Source: Amoebophrya sp. A120 (taxonomy: Eukaryota > Sar > Dinophyceae > Syndiniales > Amoebophryaceae). From it: a DNA stretch of 64,000 nucleotides. The notes under the pieces were generated by a model, which was not told the origin of the DNA, searched no databases, and saw nothing but the letters and a program-made list of their open reading frames with translations. Every line of letters starts with the position of its first letter. Positions within the stretch are counted from its first letter, which is position 1. A program made the translations under genes and the position numbers. The stretch lies in NCBI GenBank assembly GCA_905178155.1, contig CAJINV010000013.1, positions 1,388,392-1,452,391 of the forward strand, in the 5' to 3' direction. This document shows, piece after piece, positions 1-15,000 of the stretch.

Positions 1-90
1 CGGGAAGCACCGCGATGCATTGGAGTGGTACTACAGCTTTTATGGTTTTATTTGCAGGTCTGTAGTACCTCACATTTTTTTCTCGTGCAG

Positions 91-3000
91 AAAAGAGTCG
101 GATTCATCGCTCCGGCGTCCAATTTGCATCGGAAGCAAGCCGTCCAGTCCGAAAAAAAACCTCCTCCAGGTCCCAACTTTTCTCCCCTACCACCGCGAAG
201 AAGCTTCTTTTCTGAAAGAGGGAGGTACCGCCCGCGAGCGGGAAAGGACGGCCGCACGGATTCGCGATTTCCGCAAGTCCCGCGGGTTGGACTCCCCCAG
301 TACCTCGGAGGACGACGGCGCGGCGTCCGTATCAAATGTAAAAATGTCTGGGTCTGGAAACTTGTAATGCTAAAAATGAATGCTAGACGCACTGCAATAC
401 GCAGCTACGCATGACAATTTTTTTGGCTACCAATGTCTTACGTATTCCGCATGGCAAACTGCGTTTTTGCATGACAGGCGAGGAGCACGCCGGTCAGCAA
501 ACGCGAGCGAGGAGCACGCCGGTAGCAAACAAAAGAACGGCGGAGCAGAAAACAACGCAGGAGAGACAGAGAGGATCGGGAGGCGACGCGAGTCGTCACC
601 AATCTGGAAGCCACCAGCGAAAAAACGAAAACCCGCCCACCTCTCGCAATTCTTCAACGTCGCGGACATGTTCGGACCACTAGGGACGGAACTTGGGGGC
701 AACATCTTCGGCGCAGCTCCACGAGGACAGGGAGAGACAGGAAGCAGCAGCTCCAGCAGCTCCTCACGACCGGCGCAGCCGAACACAGAAAACCCCCCCA
801 AGGCGAAGCAGCCCCCCCCTTAGCGGCAAACCCCCCTTACCCTCCCCCTTGGGCAGACATGCGGCAGTCGGCCAGCAGCACAAAAGGATAGCAGAAAAAG
901 CTACAGGGTCCCAGCGCGGCAGGGGCGCACAAACACACGAACACGGAGCCAGGAAAGCGAGGAGTAGCTCACACTAGAAGAAAAACAAGTCAACTTTTAC
1001 CAGAAAAGCAGCAGACTAGTCGTTTTCTTCTTTTTTTAAAAAAAATAGAAGGCTAAAAAAAAACTACTGCAGGAGTACAGGGAGCCAACAAGGCTCACTC
1101 GCCGGCAGAAGACGCGAAAGCTCACAGGAGAAGAGCAGTCGGGTGGGCTGTTCCGGCGGAGGGACAGAGAGAAAAAAAAGAAAGAGAAAAAATAGGAATG
1201 ACAAGATGGCGCGTAGACTGTACGTCCCCCCCTTTCCACAAACTTGGACCCCAAGTCCTCTTTGCACCGAACGCAACCAAAACGAAGCAGAACGAGAACG
1301 GAGGGAGGATTCGCGCCGGAGTTTTATTTTGCATGAAAACAAAAGAAAAACGGAAGAAGAAACCAAGCCCGCAAAACATATTCAAACCATGTGAGGCCAC
1401 CAGTGCGAAAACTTCTACGGAGTCTGTGCCTAACTTAGCCTGCGACCATGGTTGTGAATAGCCCCGAGGTTTTTCATATCCGGCAGCAGTCCGTCGAACA
1501 GTCCCCGTACCCCCAGAGTAGCCCCCCCAACTACTCGCCCGAGCCAATGATCCCACTCGTGCGTCGCACCAACATAGGATGGGCTCACTTTCTCGCTTCC
1601 AGGGAGTGCGAATTGGTAACTAACCGACATTGTGCCAAGAGGAGGGCCTCCCCGGGACCGCCTGGCGAAAGCCTGCCATGGGTTTCACTGTCCACGGGTG
1701 GTGTTGCGGGTAATCCTGACGAAAGCCAAAAACCGGCAGAAAATGGGGCCACGGAAGCGTTCTTGCTGGACATTGCCAACATTTGCCCATGCAGAGCCGT
1801 CCTCTTGCCGGACACAACCCACATCTGTCCGAAACAGCCTAGGGCCAAGACGACATCGTGAGGACGACCACAGGGGGTTCGTCTCAATGATGATGATGAT
1901 GACAGGCAAGAGGGCTTTTTCGTGCCTATGCAACACAGATTTTCGAGTCATGCCAGACAAGCATGACAAACTTGCATTCTTCCAGACCCAGACACTTTTG
2001 CACAGGATAGTCCGCGGCGGAGTCCGATTTGGCCGAGTTTGAGACCAATCTCGAAACGCGTATCACGCAGATCCGCGGGTGCATCGTGGCCGCGCGGAAT
2101 CTGTACAAGGACATCGTGGTGGGCGATGGAATCTCGATGGCGCCGCGCGTCGGCGACTTGAACCGCGAGGTCCCGGTGCCGCTGGGCATGACGCAGCAGC
2201 GCGCGGAGAAGCTCGCCCGTTCTGCGGAGTCGCGGTCGCGGCGGATGACGGGGTCGCTGTTTTCCAGCGGCCGCGCGGGGAAGACGGGCATGGACCCCTT
2301 CGAGTACATCACGAACCCCAACCCGTACGTGGTGATGCGCGGCATCGACTACGACACGACCGTGTTTGAACTTTGCCGCACGGAGCCGCTGCTGGAGACC
2401 AAAGCGCCGTGCTGGGACTTGGAGTTCAGCGTGACCATCCCGGAGCAACTGTCCAAACTCCGCGGGATCGAGTTCCACGTGTACGACTACAACGACTGGC
2501 TGACGAGTTCCCTCCCTCTCGGGTTGATCCCGTGGGACAAGGGGGACTACTCGCTCGGAAAATGGGTGGTGGATTTGCACTCGTTAAACCACGCACTGTC
2601 CCAGTCGGACGCGGAGCTGCGCGCCATGAAACACATGAACGAGCACAAGGGCCGGCTGATTTACCAGGCGGCGCTGGTCCGGCGGAAGATCCACTGCTTG
2701 AAGCACCGGCTGCACATCCAAACCGAGTACGAGTACCTCCGCCAGCGAATCACCGGTTTGTACGGCCTCCAGAACCTCTACGCCAACGTTTTCCCGAACA
2801 AACCTTTGCCAAAAACCATCACGGAATACGGGTTTGTCGAGCCCGCCACCCGGGAGGCGGTCGAGGACACGATTTTGGAGTGCCACGGGGAGAAGTCGAA
2901 GCGGAGAAGCTTCAAAAAGGGCGACGATGACGAGAACGTGAAGCCGCCGGTGATTGAACTGAACCCGGACATCGAACCGCCACCCGGCGCGCCCGTTCGG

Positions 3001-6000
3001 CATCCGGCGGTGATTCGGTTGCTGGAAAAAAGGGCGATCGAGGCGGAAAAATTGAGGCAGCAGAAGCTGGAGGAGTTAGCGCTTGCCGAAATCCGGATCG
3101 CGCAGATGGAAGCGGAAGAAAAGGAGCGGGCCCGGCAGCGGCAAATGCAGCTGGACGCCATTCAGGAGGAGGAGGAGACGACGCACACGAAAGAGGAGGT
3201 GAGCAGCCTGACGATGACGATGACGCAGCGGGAAGAGGAGGAGGAAGAGGACACCGCGACGTCGCTAACTTTGAAACGGGACCAGTCGAAAATGAACACA
3301 ACGCTGTCCACGTTGGTCAGCTATCAACTGCAAAAATGTCTGGGTCTGGAAGATTGCAACTTGTCATGCTGTTTTTGGACTCGAAAAAAGTTTGTATTGC
3401 ATGACCAGCAAGAGGGGTACAGTTTGTGCTACACGGATAGGGCATTTCTCATGCGAAGGTGCATCAGGAAGCCCTCTAAAAGTCTGCGATGCTAGGTCAT
3501 GCATTACAGGCATCATGGGTCATGAGAAATATGCATGACAAGTCTTGCATTCTTCCAGGCCCAGACATTTTTGCATTTGATATCAGCTCCGGCGGCAGTC
3601 TGGACGGAGTGAAAAATACCGCCGGCGGAGGTCCTGGTGCAAACGTTCCAGCTGCTGCCGCGCCGATCGCGGGGACTAATGGCGTGACCCCACCAGCACC
3701 AGCGGTTTTTATCAAGGAGGGGCAGCACGAAGCCGCCGCGGCTGCCGCGGCGAAGAAGAAGGCGCCGAAGATCCCGCTGGACGAGAAACAGCAGGCGATG
3801 CACGAGCTGAAGAAGTCCTTAACTTTGAACAGCTTGGTGGACCGGGTGAAGAAGGAGCGAAAAGAGACGAAAAAGCGCATCACCGGCGACGTCACCCTGC
3901 CGGCGTTCACGGTCGTTGTGTTCGGGGTGTTCAGCAACGGGGAGGAACGGGAACTGCACCGTTACCCGCTCGTGACGAGTTACAACGCTTTCGGCCTCTG
4001 CCCGGTCGACATGCTGGTGGGGAACAGTACGCTGCTGGGTCCGAACGGCGCCAGCTCGAACAAAATCAAGTACGCCTTGCGGTTGCCGACCACCCGCCCG
4101 CCACCCTCGGAGGTCGAGATGGATCTGGTCGCGACACTGGCGGAAATCCGCGCGAAAAGAAGTCCGGAGTCACCCGCGAACCGGCTGTTTGCAGATCAGC
4201 TGAATCGGTGTCGGCCGGTGGTCGGTGTGAAAGGCATTGCGCCGCTGCAGTCGGGTATGAAAAACGTGACGCAGGGCAGGTCGGTCGGTGCAAACTACGG
4301 GTTCACACCACTCGCCGAGTCCTTCGTGGTTCACGCGCCGGGGTTGAAGGGCACGGACGCGAAGGCGCACAAGGCGAAGATTGAAGCTGCCCGGCAGAAG
4401 ATGCTGGAGGCGAACATAAGCCAGTCGGATCACGTGAAGTCGACGACGAAGTTCAAAAAAGATCCGAGACGGGACGCTATGGCTCTTCTAGAAGATTTAC
4501 GCATTGCAAATATCGATCTCGTCTCTGGCGGTTCTGCCTGGAACAGTAGGTGCTGCTCTTTGTCCTGATGCAGCTTTTGCCTGCTCGCCTGAAAGTTCAA
4601 GTTGTGGAATGCATGGCGTGGTATCTTCACAGGTAGTCTTATGTTGAAAGCCTCTCAAGATCGGCCTATTCCGCATGCTGTCTGCGCGCGGCTACACAAG
4701 CACAGTTTTTGTTGTTCACGCGACCGCACAGATTTTTGTGTTACTGCCGGAGACAGAGCAGCAGCATCAAAAGTTTAATGCCTCTCTATTCATGCAACAG
4801 ACCACCGAGACGCATATTTGCAGTGCATACGATATGAAGAAGCAACGAGGCGGCGTGAAGTCGGAGGAGAAGGAGAAGAGACGGCGAAAAAGGGCAAAGC
4901 ACATCATCACCAGTCCCGGCGGAACTGCGGTTGCCGCCGGTGGAGATCATGGAGAGGGCAATACTAATTCGCCAGATAACAAATCCCCAGGCTCGCCCGG
5001 GACCACCGGCTCCAGCTTCTACACTTCCGACGAAGACAGCCAGAGCCGGGGCGGCCAATCCGGGGCCGGACACTCTACCGATGAGGACAAAGAAGAGCAG
5101 GAGGACGAGGAGGACTACCAAACGCAACTGTTTTCCGACAACATGTTGGAAAGGAAGGTGGAGCAAGCGCTCGGCAAAGTGGACAAGGAACTGCACCCTT
5201 TCGTCCTCCCCCGCTGGACCTACGACTTCAACCGCGACAACCCGTTCGCCCGGCAGAACTCGACGCTGTTGGCGGAGAGAACGTACGCGCGGAAGAACCA
5301 GATGGGCGAGGGCATGGTAGAGGATTTGCTGAACGAATCGCCGATTGACTTACTGTATCTACGGTTCCGCGTGTACGAGCCATCGAGTCAGCTGCGCACG
5401 TACGAGAAAAAAGTGAAGAAAGCCACGGACCGACGGCGCGCGCGGCGGCAGCGGGAGCTGGACGAGTGGCCGCTGTTCGTGGAAAAGATGCCGTACGACT
5501 TGCAGCAGCGCGCTGTAGACAACAAGTCCCAGTTCGTGCACGCCCGTGGTGGTTTCAAGCGGTTGGATGGGTTGTTCGCGAAGGAGGAGGTGAACGCGCT
5601 GGCCGCGGAGCGAAAGCGATTGCAGGAAGAAGCGGACGCCCGGGATTGGAAGGCGCAGTTGCGGATGAACCAGGCGAAGGCGAAGCAGAACGCAAGCAGC
5701 GGGAAATTTGCTGCGAAATGGATCAAAAAAACCGAGCAAGCAGGGGGGTTGGAAGCGCGGCGGAAAAAGAAGAAACTGGAGGAGGTACGAGTGGGGAGAA
5801 AAATTTGGGATTTGTTCCGATCAGTTGCACTTTGATAGCACACTTGCAGTACTTCGGCGTCCTTGTAGAGGAAGCTTATCGAGTGCCGAAGAAGTAGCAG
5901 TAGCTTGTGCTACATCATGTTTTGTTTGCATAGTACCAACAGAACCTGATAAAGTTAAAGAAGATAGCATGTGGGCTTTTCACTTCAGATAGTGAATGAA

Positions 6001-9000
6001 CTGCGTGACCGTGAGAAAAAATCGCAAATCGCAAAGTTTCTTTTCCATACCCCGAAGAAGAGGAGGAGGATGATGAGGACGAGGAGGTCGAGGTTGAAGA
6101 GGCAAAGCCGCCGACGCCCGACGATTCCGATATGGACGCCGCCATTGCCGCCGGCGATTTCCAAGCTGCCGGGAAGCAATCGAGGGAAGTGCGGAAGATG
6201 CTGTTGAAAGCGGAAAACGAGCGACGAAAAGCGGCGGGTCTGAAAGCGAAGAAGTCCCCCGAGCAGGAACGGCTGGAGGCGAAGCTGGCGAGGAGACAGG
6301 CGCGGGAGGAGAAGGAAGACGGGGAACGGAATCGGGAGAAGGAAATTTTAGAGCAATCCGCGAAATTGAACAAGCAGCTGACCACCGAGCGGGACAAGTT
6401 AGGGGACTTGTCCAGTCCAACGTTGACCATGGACGCGCAAATCGCCCTGGACGCCGCGGATTTCTCCTCCAGTGCTTCTTCAGGCGACAATCACGCGCGG
6501 ACGCAGGAGGACGGGCTGTTCACACCGGTGGAAGGCCAGCACTGCACCAGTTTCGTGAAGAAGAGAGGTGCATCTTCTACTGCGTTATCGAGTTCATCAT
6601 CGAGTTGTTCGTCGTCAGCCACTGCAGGAACAACAACCGGGAAGAAAGTTGCGAAAAGCGAGGAAAAAGCGCGGCGTGTTCCAAAACCTTCTTCAGTCGC
6701 GCCCTTCACAGCGTTTCTCAGGAAAGGTCGGTTTGGCGACATGTTTGAAGCATTGTCGAAGAAAACGGGACTCTTTGGTGCTGGTTCTGCTTCCAGTTCA
6801 AGCAGTAGTAGCAACAAGAAGCAGGAAGAAGAACTTCCTGAAGGCAGAAGTACAACCACATCTTCAAAGCCTCCCGCGAAGAAAGGCGCCCGATGTACAT
6901 CGAGTAGCAAAAGTGCCAGCAGTAGTAGCAGCAGCAGCGGAATACAAGTCCACTATTCCGCGGAGGCAAAGAGACGATTCCCTGGTTTGCGGCTCGATAT
7001 CAGACCGAAGAAAAAGAACCCGTCAGAGATGAAATCCCCCGAACAAGAAGAAGAAGAGCCGGAAAAAATAAACCCCCCTGCTAGTGCTAGAGACTACAAG
7101 CAGGAAACGACTAACGTGTCCAACTTTTTGCAAGAAGTCCTGGGCGATTTGATGTCGGAATGTTCCTCCCGCGCACCGTTAGAGCAGAACGAGGAAGAGG
7201 AGATCATTTTGCTGAGCTCGGAAGTGGACAAACCAGAGATTTGGTCCCGGAAAACGGAGAACTTCAAGCCGGCGCATGTTGTCGAGGATCCAAGAGACGG
7301 GTCGAGGATGATGGGCTCTTCTTCATCTAAAAATGGGGGAAGTAGCCGAGAAACTACGAGTTCTTCTTCCTCTTCTAGGCCGACCTTCACTCTGCCAGAC
7401 TCCTTCTCGCAAACGATGGACGCAAAAATTTACGGCGAAAGAGAAGGCGTTCAGGTGTCTGATCGTGACGAAGACTGTGAACAGGCTACAAGCGGCTCTG
7501 ATGAGGAAATGCCAGGGAGCATTGACGAAAAATCCTCGAGTAGTAGTGGTAGTAGTGGCACTTACAGCAATAGAAGAGGGTCCTCGTCTTCATCCCGTCA
7601 AGGACCGCGCCTCGTCCTGGATACCTTTACAAATCCCGCCACGGGCGAGAAAGTTCAACTCCCGCGAATAGACGAAGACGAGGGTGGTGCAGTCGACGCA
7701 GTAGAAATGCGAGACGAGGAGGACAACTACGCCGTCAACGAGCAGTTCTTCGAACAAAAAGATGTCGAAAACGACATTTCTGACGACGACGCGGCACTAT
7801 CGCTTTTCTCCCCTAGTAGAAGTAGAAGAATACAATCCGCTACATCAACTACCCGCCAAGATGAGGGTCTGCACCAGCTTCCCGACGCAGTAGATTCGAG
7901 CACTCCCGGAGGAGGACACAACCAGGACCACACCGAGCAACAGGGGGACGAAGAGGAGGAAGAGGAGTCCGAGCTCGGCGCTTTCAAGGACAGCAAAACG
8001 GCTGCGGAGCGGAAATTGAACGCTAAGTACCCGCAGCAGCCGAAGGACCCCCCGCCCTTTGTGAAGGATCCGGACCTGCCCATGGGGGGGCGGGAGGATA
8101 AGCGGTTGATCAACGCGGGCCGCACGGTGATGATGGACGAGTACGAGCGGGACGAGGATGTGTACCACGACCCGTTCCCTGCCGGTTCGATGGTTCGCGT
8201 CCCTCACGACCCCATGCACCAGCCGGACCGGCACTTGCCGGATGCCATGGTGAAGCAGAGGCAGCTGCTGATGCCGCAAATCGTGGAGGACGTGAAGGAG
8301 CGGGAACGGCGGGACTTGCTGGATTGGCAAAGGAAGCGGTACGCGTACCAAACGAAGACGGGGACAAAAGTAGATTTAATGATCGACCCGAATTTCCGCA
8401 CGACGGGGTTTGCCGCCGAAGATTGGAAGAAGAAGTCCGCGCGGATCTACGGGCCGCCGGAGGGAGATCACGATAAGGACGGGGACAAATGGTTTCGCGA
8501 CCAAATTGTGCAGGAGGACGAGGAGAAATCGCAGCAAATCAACTCCGTCTGGCAGGCGTATCACCCGGATGCGTCGTCCGACGAGGATGCAGAGGTGATG
8601 GACGAATTTCGGTTTGGTTCCGTCGGCCAGTTACTGGCCGAGGGGGTTTACTTTTTGAACTGCGCATCCTTGCACAAACCGGAGACCATCCAGGTCGACC
8701 TGTACCCCTCGCAGGCGATTCTTGACAAGCTGACCGAAGAAGCGACGGAAGCGCTGGGCGGGGTCGCGATCGACCACCCGGGGGGTGTGATGGGCTCGGA
8801 AGGTGGATCTTCGGGTAGCAGAAATCACAGCACGAACTCCCACGGGATCCCCCTCCCGAAGAAAAAGCGCATCCAGATGGCGAAATCGCGGTCGGTCGCT
8901 TTCGGCGGGCAGAAGCCGGTGTCGCGAATCACGCTGAAGGAACGGATCACAAAGGTTTTGAAATTCCCGATCGACTATGGGCGGGAGGGTCGGGAGCGCG

Positions 9001-12000
9001 ACGCGGGTCTGGCGAAAGCGCGGGTGCGGAAGGAGATGGCGGCGGTGGAACAAGTGTTCGGCGCTACACTGCCCGGGGAGTCCGCGCTGCGGGCGTTTAA
9101 GGAGAAGATGGACAAGAAACAGAAATCCTTCGAGGGCCGGGGCGGCACGGAAGCGAAGAAGGAGTTTTTTCCCGTTCGGTGGGCCATGGCCACGATGAAG
9201 AGCACCCGTATGATCCTGTTTTTCCAGTTGGAAGTCACGGGGAAGCGATACGTGCTGGACGACGACATCCGCCGGTACGTCCGGTCCCGGGATTTCAAGA
9301 AGAAGGTGGAGCAGACGAACCGGCTCCGCCGCATGAAGAAATTGAAGGAGTCCGGGCCCACCGCGCCGAAACAGGAGGGCGCGGACGAGAAGCCAGAGGA
9401 GGAGGAGAAGGGGAATCTGGACAAGCAGGCCGGCGAGGAGGAGGAGATGGAGCCGGAAGAGGAGTACAAGCCGGTCACGGAGATCAACCACATTTACGGG
9501 ATGATTGTGAAGGCGGGGAACGTGCAGACCGACGCCCGCGGGTTGATGGACCCCGCGGACGTGCACGAGTGGTACGAATCGCAGAAGAAAAACATTCTGG
9601 AAGTGACGAACAAGGAGAAGGCCAAACCGGTCCCGGTGAGCAAAATCAACGCCGAGATTCACGAAAAGATGCATCGACGGAGAAAGCTGTGGATAGGCCT
9701 TGGGGACAACCTGTTCCGCAAGCACAAGTCGTTTTTCCGCCGGAACCGCAAGTCGACGACCGTGTCGGCCACCGGCGTGGAGCAAGTGAGGGAGTACCCG
9801 GCGCCGCCACCCGTCACGAGAAAATTGCAACAAGCGCATCTGTACGTCGTCGCGACGGTGCTGGATGAGCAGAACCGGCCGTGGAAGAAATCGGTAATAA
9901 CCAGGATAAACCAAAGCTGCCCGGCGAATGCGCTGGGGCAGATGCCGATTTTCAACTCCGATTTTCTCTTCTCCTTCGGGGGCGAGGAAAGGGGCGACTT
10001 CGGGCTTCCGGAAAAGTTGGAATTCACGCTGTACCAGCGCGCGGACCTGCGGCTGAACCCGGAAGAGCTGGAGGCGGAACATCAGCGCAAGATGGAAGCG
10101 GGGGAGTTCGACCGGTCGTCGTTTTTACTTGACGGGGCGGGGGACTCGACGGAGGTAGGAGACGGCTCGTTTTTAGCCGGCGGCCCGTCGCAAGACACGG
10201 CGGATAACACGAACGGCGGCGACAGCCAGGATCTGCTTCTTCAAAAGTCGCAGCAACTCACGGAGGGTGCGCACAGCTCGCCCAGGAGTTTGCAGAGAAA
10301 GCGACCGGCCGCGGACAGTCGCTCGGACGCAGGGAGCAGTGGAACGGGGAGGAGTAGTGAGAGAAGCAGCCCGAGCAAGAGACAGAGAATTGCAGCCGGC
10401 GGTCCTGCGGTTGTTGATCAGAGCGTCACCTTGACAACCACTTCCACCCAGCAGACGAAGCGAGAGACGTCGAAAGCGATTGAATTCACCGGATCGATGT
10501 CCAAATCATCCTCCTCCAACAAGTTTTTGACCAACCGACAGCAGCGGGAGCAGGACGAGCGCCGCCGCACCGAGGGATCCGGCGCGGGCGTCTTGGGCAG
10601 GCGGCAAACGAACCACCGAGCGAAGAATCTGCAGCACTTGGCGGACCACAATGTTTTTGGGAAAACCAGGAGGAGCAGAAGGCCGCGGGAAATGTCGGAA
10701 AAATTCTGGAACAGCAAGTACGGGAGTAAGCTAGTCGCGCACGTAAACACGCTGTCGAAATCGGTCGCGTTTTCCTCGAACACCGGCGCAAACAATAACA
10801 AGCAAGACGCGCAGTTCTTCAGCACCTTGCTTCCCGGGGGACCCGGGCTGAATGACCAATCGAACAGTAATTTTCTGAACGATAACTCCACGGTTTTGAG
10901 CTCGATGTTCCGTTCGAAGGACCGGGTGAAGCCTTACGGGTTGGGGGTTCAGGAGCTGAACCAGGAACAAAAGGAGCCGTCGATTATCACGCTGGATCGG
11001 GTGGACGAGAACCACAGCTTCGAAGATTTTCCTTCAAAAATTTTCTCGGAAGCAGCGGCGTCCGAGCCGGTGCCGGTAATGCAACCGGGCGACATCGGCG
11101 GCGTTGGTATGTTCATTCGGGAGCAGCAAGGCGGGAGTTCCAGCAGCACCGCAAGTGGTCGCGGGGAAAGAAGAAGCGGGAGCGGCGGGAGTAATAGCAT
11201 CAGACCGGTGGAGGACGACGTCAATAAGAAGCAGTCGTGGTATTTTCCGGCCGGAAAATCGCCTTCGCCACCCAAAAGCTCCGCGAAGAAGAAGAAAAGT
11301 AAAAAAGGGACAAAAAAACAAAAAGGAACCAAATCCGGCTCGGACAGCAGCCCTGGGAAATTGAATCAAGACGGAGGAGGTGGGACAAGAAACACCACTA
11401 GTAACAACAAAACTGGTAAAAGTAGTAGCAGTCCCCAAAAGCACGGCTATGACGACGAAGACACGCCCTCGAAGCAGGGCACGCAGACGTCGTTCGAGCG
11501 GTCGCTCCGGAGTTGGCACAAACGCGTGCAGAAGTCGCAGCAGTTGGACAAGTACCGAGTAGATGCGGACGAGATGGCGGACGACGAACTGGAGCAGATG
11601 TCCGCGATGCTGAAGGCCGACCGGGAGGACAGGGAACGAGAACAACACTCCAACTCCCTGGTCGCCCCGGATTCGACCGGTTCCACGTGGCGCATTTCCA
11701 CCGCGGGCGGCGGAGTGCACACCAACACGCGGTCGAGCGTGATCGGCACGCCGGGCGTCCCGCCGGAGTTGAGTGAAGAGTCCAGCAGCAATGCCGACAT
11801 GTACAGCCGGGGGGATGAATTGTCGCGGCCGGCAAGCTCAAGGAACGGAGATAGGGAAGTAGACCAACACGATGGGGGCTACGGAAGTAGAACAAGAAAT
11901 GACCGAAATTATTTCCAAGAAGTCGCCGCGTCAGAAACCGTGTCCTTCATTTCCAGCAGCCACGCGCAGAACGCGAACACGAGGGAATCTACCCCGGCAC

Positions 12001-15000
12001 CGTACTTGGCGCGGATCGGGGGGCAGAATCCTGGTGCTCAAAGTAGCAGCAAAAATCATGTGCAAGAGCATAGTCTTCTTTCTTCCGACATCAAGGCGAC
12101 GTACGATCAGCACACTTTGAACAGCAGGATGGAACAGATGACGTTTGACGAGGACACGCTGCAGCCAGGATCGCAATCCTTTATCGTCAACAACCCCGAG
12201 CAAATCGAAGACAACAAATCCTTGGAACTCGCCTGGCAGATCCGACAGGAGAAGGCGGCTTTAGCAGAAAGGGAAAAAGCGGGGTTCTACAGCTCGTCGG
12301 GCACGGAGGACTTCGAGCGGCCTAAATCCGGTGCAGGTGCGAACAAAATAAAGAAAGACAATAAACCGAAAGAGTATGGCGGGTTCTGGTTGAGCAACGT
12401 GCTGAAAGCGCCGAAACTGTTTTTCCGACGGAAAAAATCGGCGAAAGATCCCCTCGTCGCGATGTCTTCCAAGCAGCAGATGGACACGCGTGCGGTGCAA
12501 CGGGCGAATAACGCGGTTTTCGATGGCAAGATCAACGAACTGCGCGAAACGGGCGGGCTGCACACCTCGGTGTTAGTCAAGGAGCACGAGAGAATGTACG
12601 GCGATGTGGGAACTGACAGCAGGCCGGGGAGTTCGGCACAGGGGCAACAGCAAGAACAGCAACAAGTGAATAGCCGTCCGAGCACTACGAGTCCCACAAG
12701 AGGACAGAATCAAACGAACCTTAACCGAGACCGGTTTCACGCGAACGCGTTCTCCAACGCAGCCCTGCCGCCGCCGTTACCATCCCGACAAAACCGCGGA
12801 AATAAGACCGGCGTCAACGCGATTCTGCAGTCCCCCAGCAAGTTCGAGAGGAACCCCTTCGATTTGAAGCGGAAGTCCTTGCGGAAGAAGCGGCAGGACG
12901 GGGGCATCGGCCTGCAACTCGAGGGGGAGCACAACGCCTTTGACAGCGATAGTAACGGGGTCTACTTTGGTGACAACGAGGTGGAAATAAACGACGACGC
13001 GCGGTCGTCTTCCAGCTCTTCCGCGACAGGAAGGCAGTCGATCATGAAACGCACGTCAAACAACGACAGTTTTCCAAACAGCCGCACCGGCAGCAAGCAG
13101 AGCAGCAAGCGGGTCAGGTTCGAGGGCACCGCTTCTGAGGACGAATACCCCATGTCGGATGACGTTGCTTCAGAGCTTTCATCTTCTAACGCGGGGAAAA
13201 ATCCAAATAACGGCGCATCCTCTGCATCCTGTTTTCGTCCGTCGCGGAATAAGTATGAGAAAAACAGTAAAAGAACCAATCGGTACAACGCAAGGACCAC
13301 CGCGGACCGCAATCGATTATGAGATCGTCTGAGCGATTCAAAGTCAAGCGATTCAAAAATTTTTTTTCACATTCCAGGCATTTCCTGAGTCTTGAAAAAA
13401 ACAGCGCCGCTGCTGTGCTGTGCTGCATTTTGCATGTTTTTTTGCCCTCGTCGAAACGTCGCCCAGAAGAGTATCAAACGAAACAGCTAGGCCGATCTCG
13501 ACTTGAGCTCCTTACTTTGGCATATGTGAACGCAATAAAAATAAGGGCAAGGCGAGCGCCTGCATTCATGAACCCGAAGCATCTGCAGAAGCAAGGGCCA
13601 ACAGAGTAGGCGATCCAACAGATGCCTCCCAGGCCCACGCCTTCCACTACTTGGCCCCAAAACGTGGCCGCAACCGCTGTCGGAAATAGCGGCTTCACGT
13701 GAGCGGCGGTTGAGAGGCGACGGGCTATGCACAAAGCAGGGCCGTCCCCAACCGGAGCTAGTCAGAGTGGCGCCAACGCGCGGCCCATTATTCTGCCACC
13801 GCCTAGGTGGCACTGTCTCCTGCGCGGTTTTTCTCGCATACATACACAGAAAAAGGGTGCCTGTGATCGGTGGGGCAGCGTTTGCCGGTCCCCCCACCAG
13901 TGGAAGACCCTCGTCTCTGGCTGGCGGCCTTTTTGTTCGTGGTCCTTTTCTTCTGGCCGCCAAAGCTTATTGGGCAACAGCGCGGGGCTCCGCCTGTATT
14001 TCTTCAGCTTTGGCGCCGTGCATCAGCCGCGTGCCGCCGCGTATCCGCCAAAAACCTGCACAAAAAGACCTGATCGCGGCACTTTTTGAATAGAATGTAA
14101 TGCGGAAAGTGCAAGTTCCACGGTTTTGCAATTTGCCGATTCAAATGAGGTCCTTTTGAATCGCCGAAACCCTCCAAAAAGGACCTCTATCGAGATCCAG
14201 CATACCGTCGTGGTTCCGGCTCTCGGGGGAGGCCAAAAAGGAGGTCCCGGATTGACCCCCTTCAGGAGCCGAAATCGGCCAAGCGCGACGGTATGCTGAA
14301 GAACAATGGAAAATCCCGAATCGCGATGCTATGGCGCCCTCTTTCATAATAGTGACCTTCGCACCTTCGGCACCATGCCCGCCACGCCCATTCCGAGCGC
14401 CGCTACAGGGCTTGCAAAGCCCCGCCAGCAGCTCTGGACCTGCCTGCGACCCCCGGGAAGCCTCTCTTTGCGAGTGGCTCCGCCGGCGCCCTTTCTCGTG
14501 CCAGACGGGGCCCACAACAACGCCCAGCCGCCCTCGCGACTCCCCCCAAAACCGCCCCTGTCGCGAAGCTCATACCCGCGCCCCGGCGACGTCAGTCCAC
14601 CAAGTTGCCCACGACATTGGCCCGCTGGCGGACTTGCCAAGGGGCCAGGCCCCCCAGTGCCATAGCAGCCGTGGGGCGCCTGCGCCCCAAACCCTCGGCG
14701 CCTTGGCCCGCCCCTCTTTGCAGCTACACGGAGGAAACAGCGCACCTGTGCGCCGCGTTTGTTGCTTTTTTTGCTAGCAAAGTAGCCCGCGCGGTCTCCG
14801 TGGACCTGGTCGAGGCTGCCGCAGGTTTACAACCTTTACGCGCGCAGGCCCAATGTAGATAGCTCAAGTTGACGTCGGCCTACATATTAACTTCCATAAG
14901 CCGGTGCCGACATCTCCGCCACTTACCTGAAACTGCTCCGCGCGACGCTGAATCCGGGGGCGTTTTGGGGGCAGTTGATGGGATGCGTTTTAGTTGAAAA

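Noticed and set aside
1448-1861. 137-residue frame starting MVVNSPEVFHIRQQ
   Set aside because: It lies inside the enlarged introner, shows no motif, and the introner ends and duplication explain the region better.
3489-3587. Apparent protein start MLGHALQASWVM at the head of the next ORF
   Set aside because: These codons are introner sequence; similar words occur in the 38703 and 54019 copies. True exon sequence resumes at 3588.
8631-10082. 483-residue open frame on the - strand
   Set aside because: It lies antisense within the giant C2 exon, has Arg/Leu/His-rich shadow composition and no motif; the + strand frame carries the protein features.
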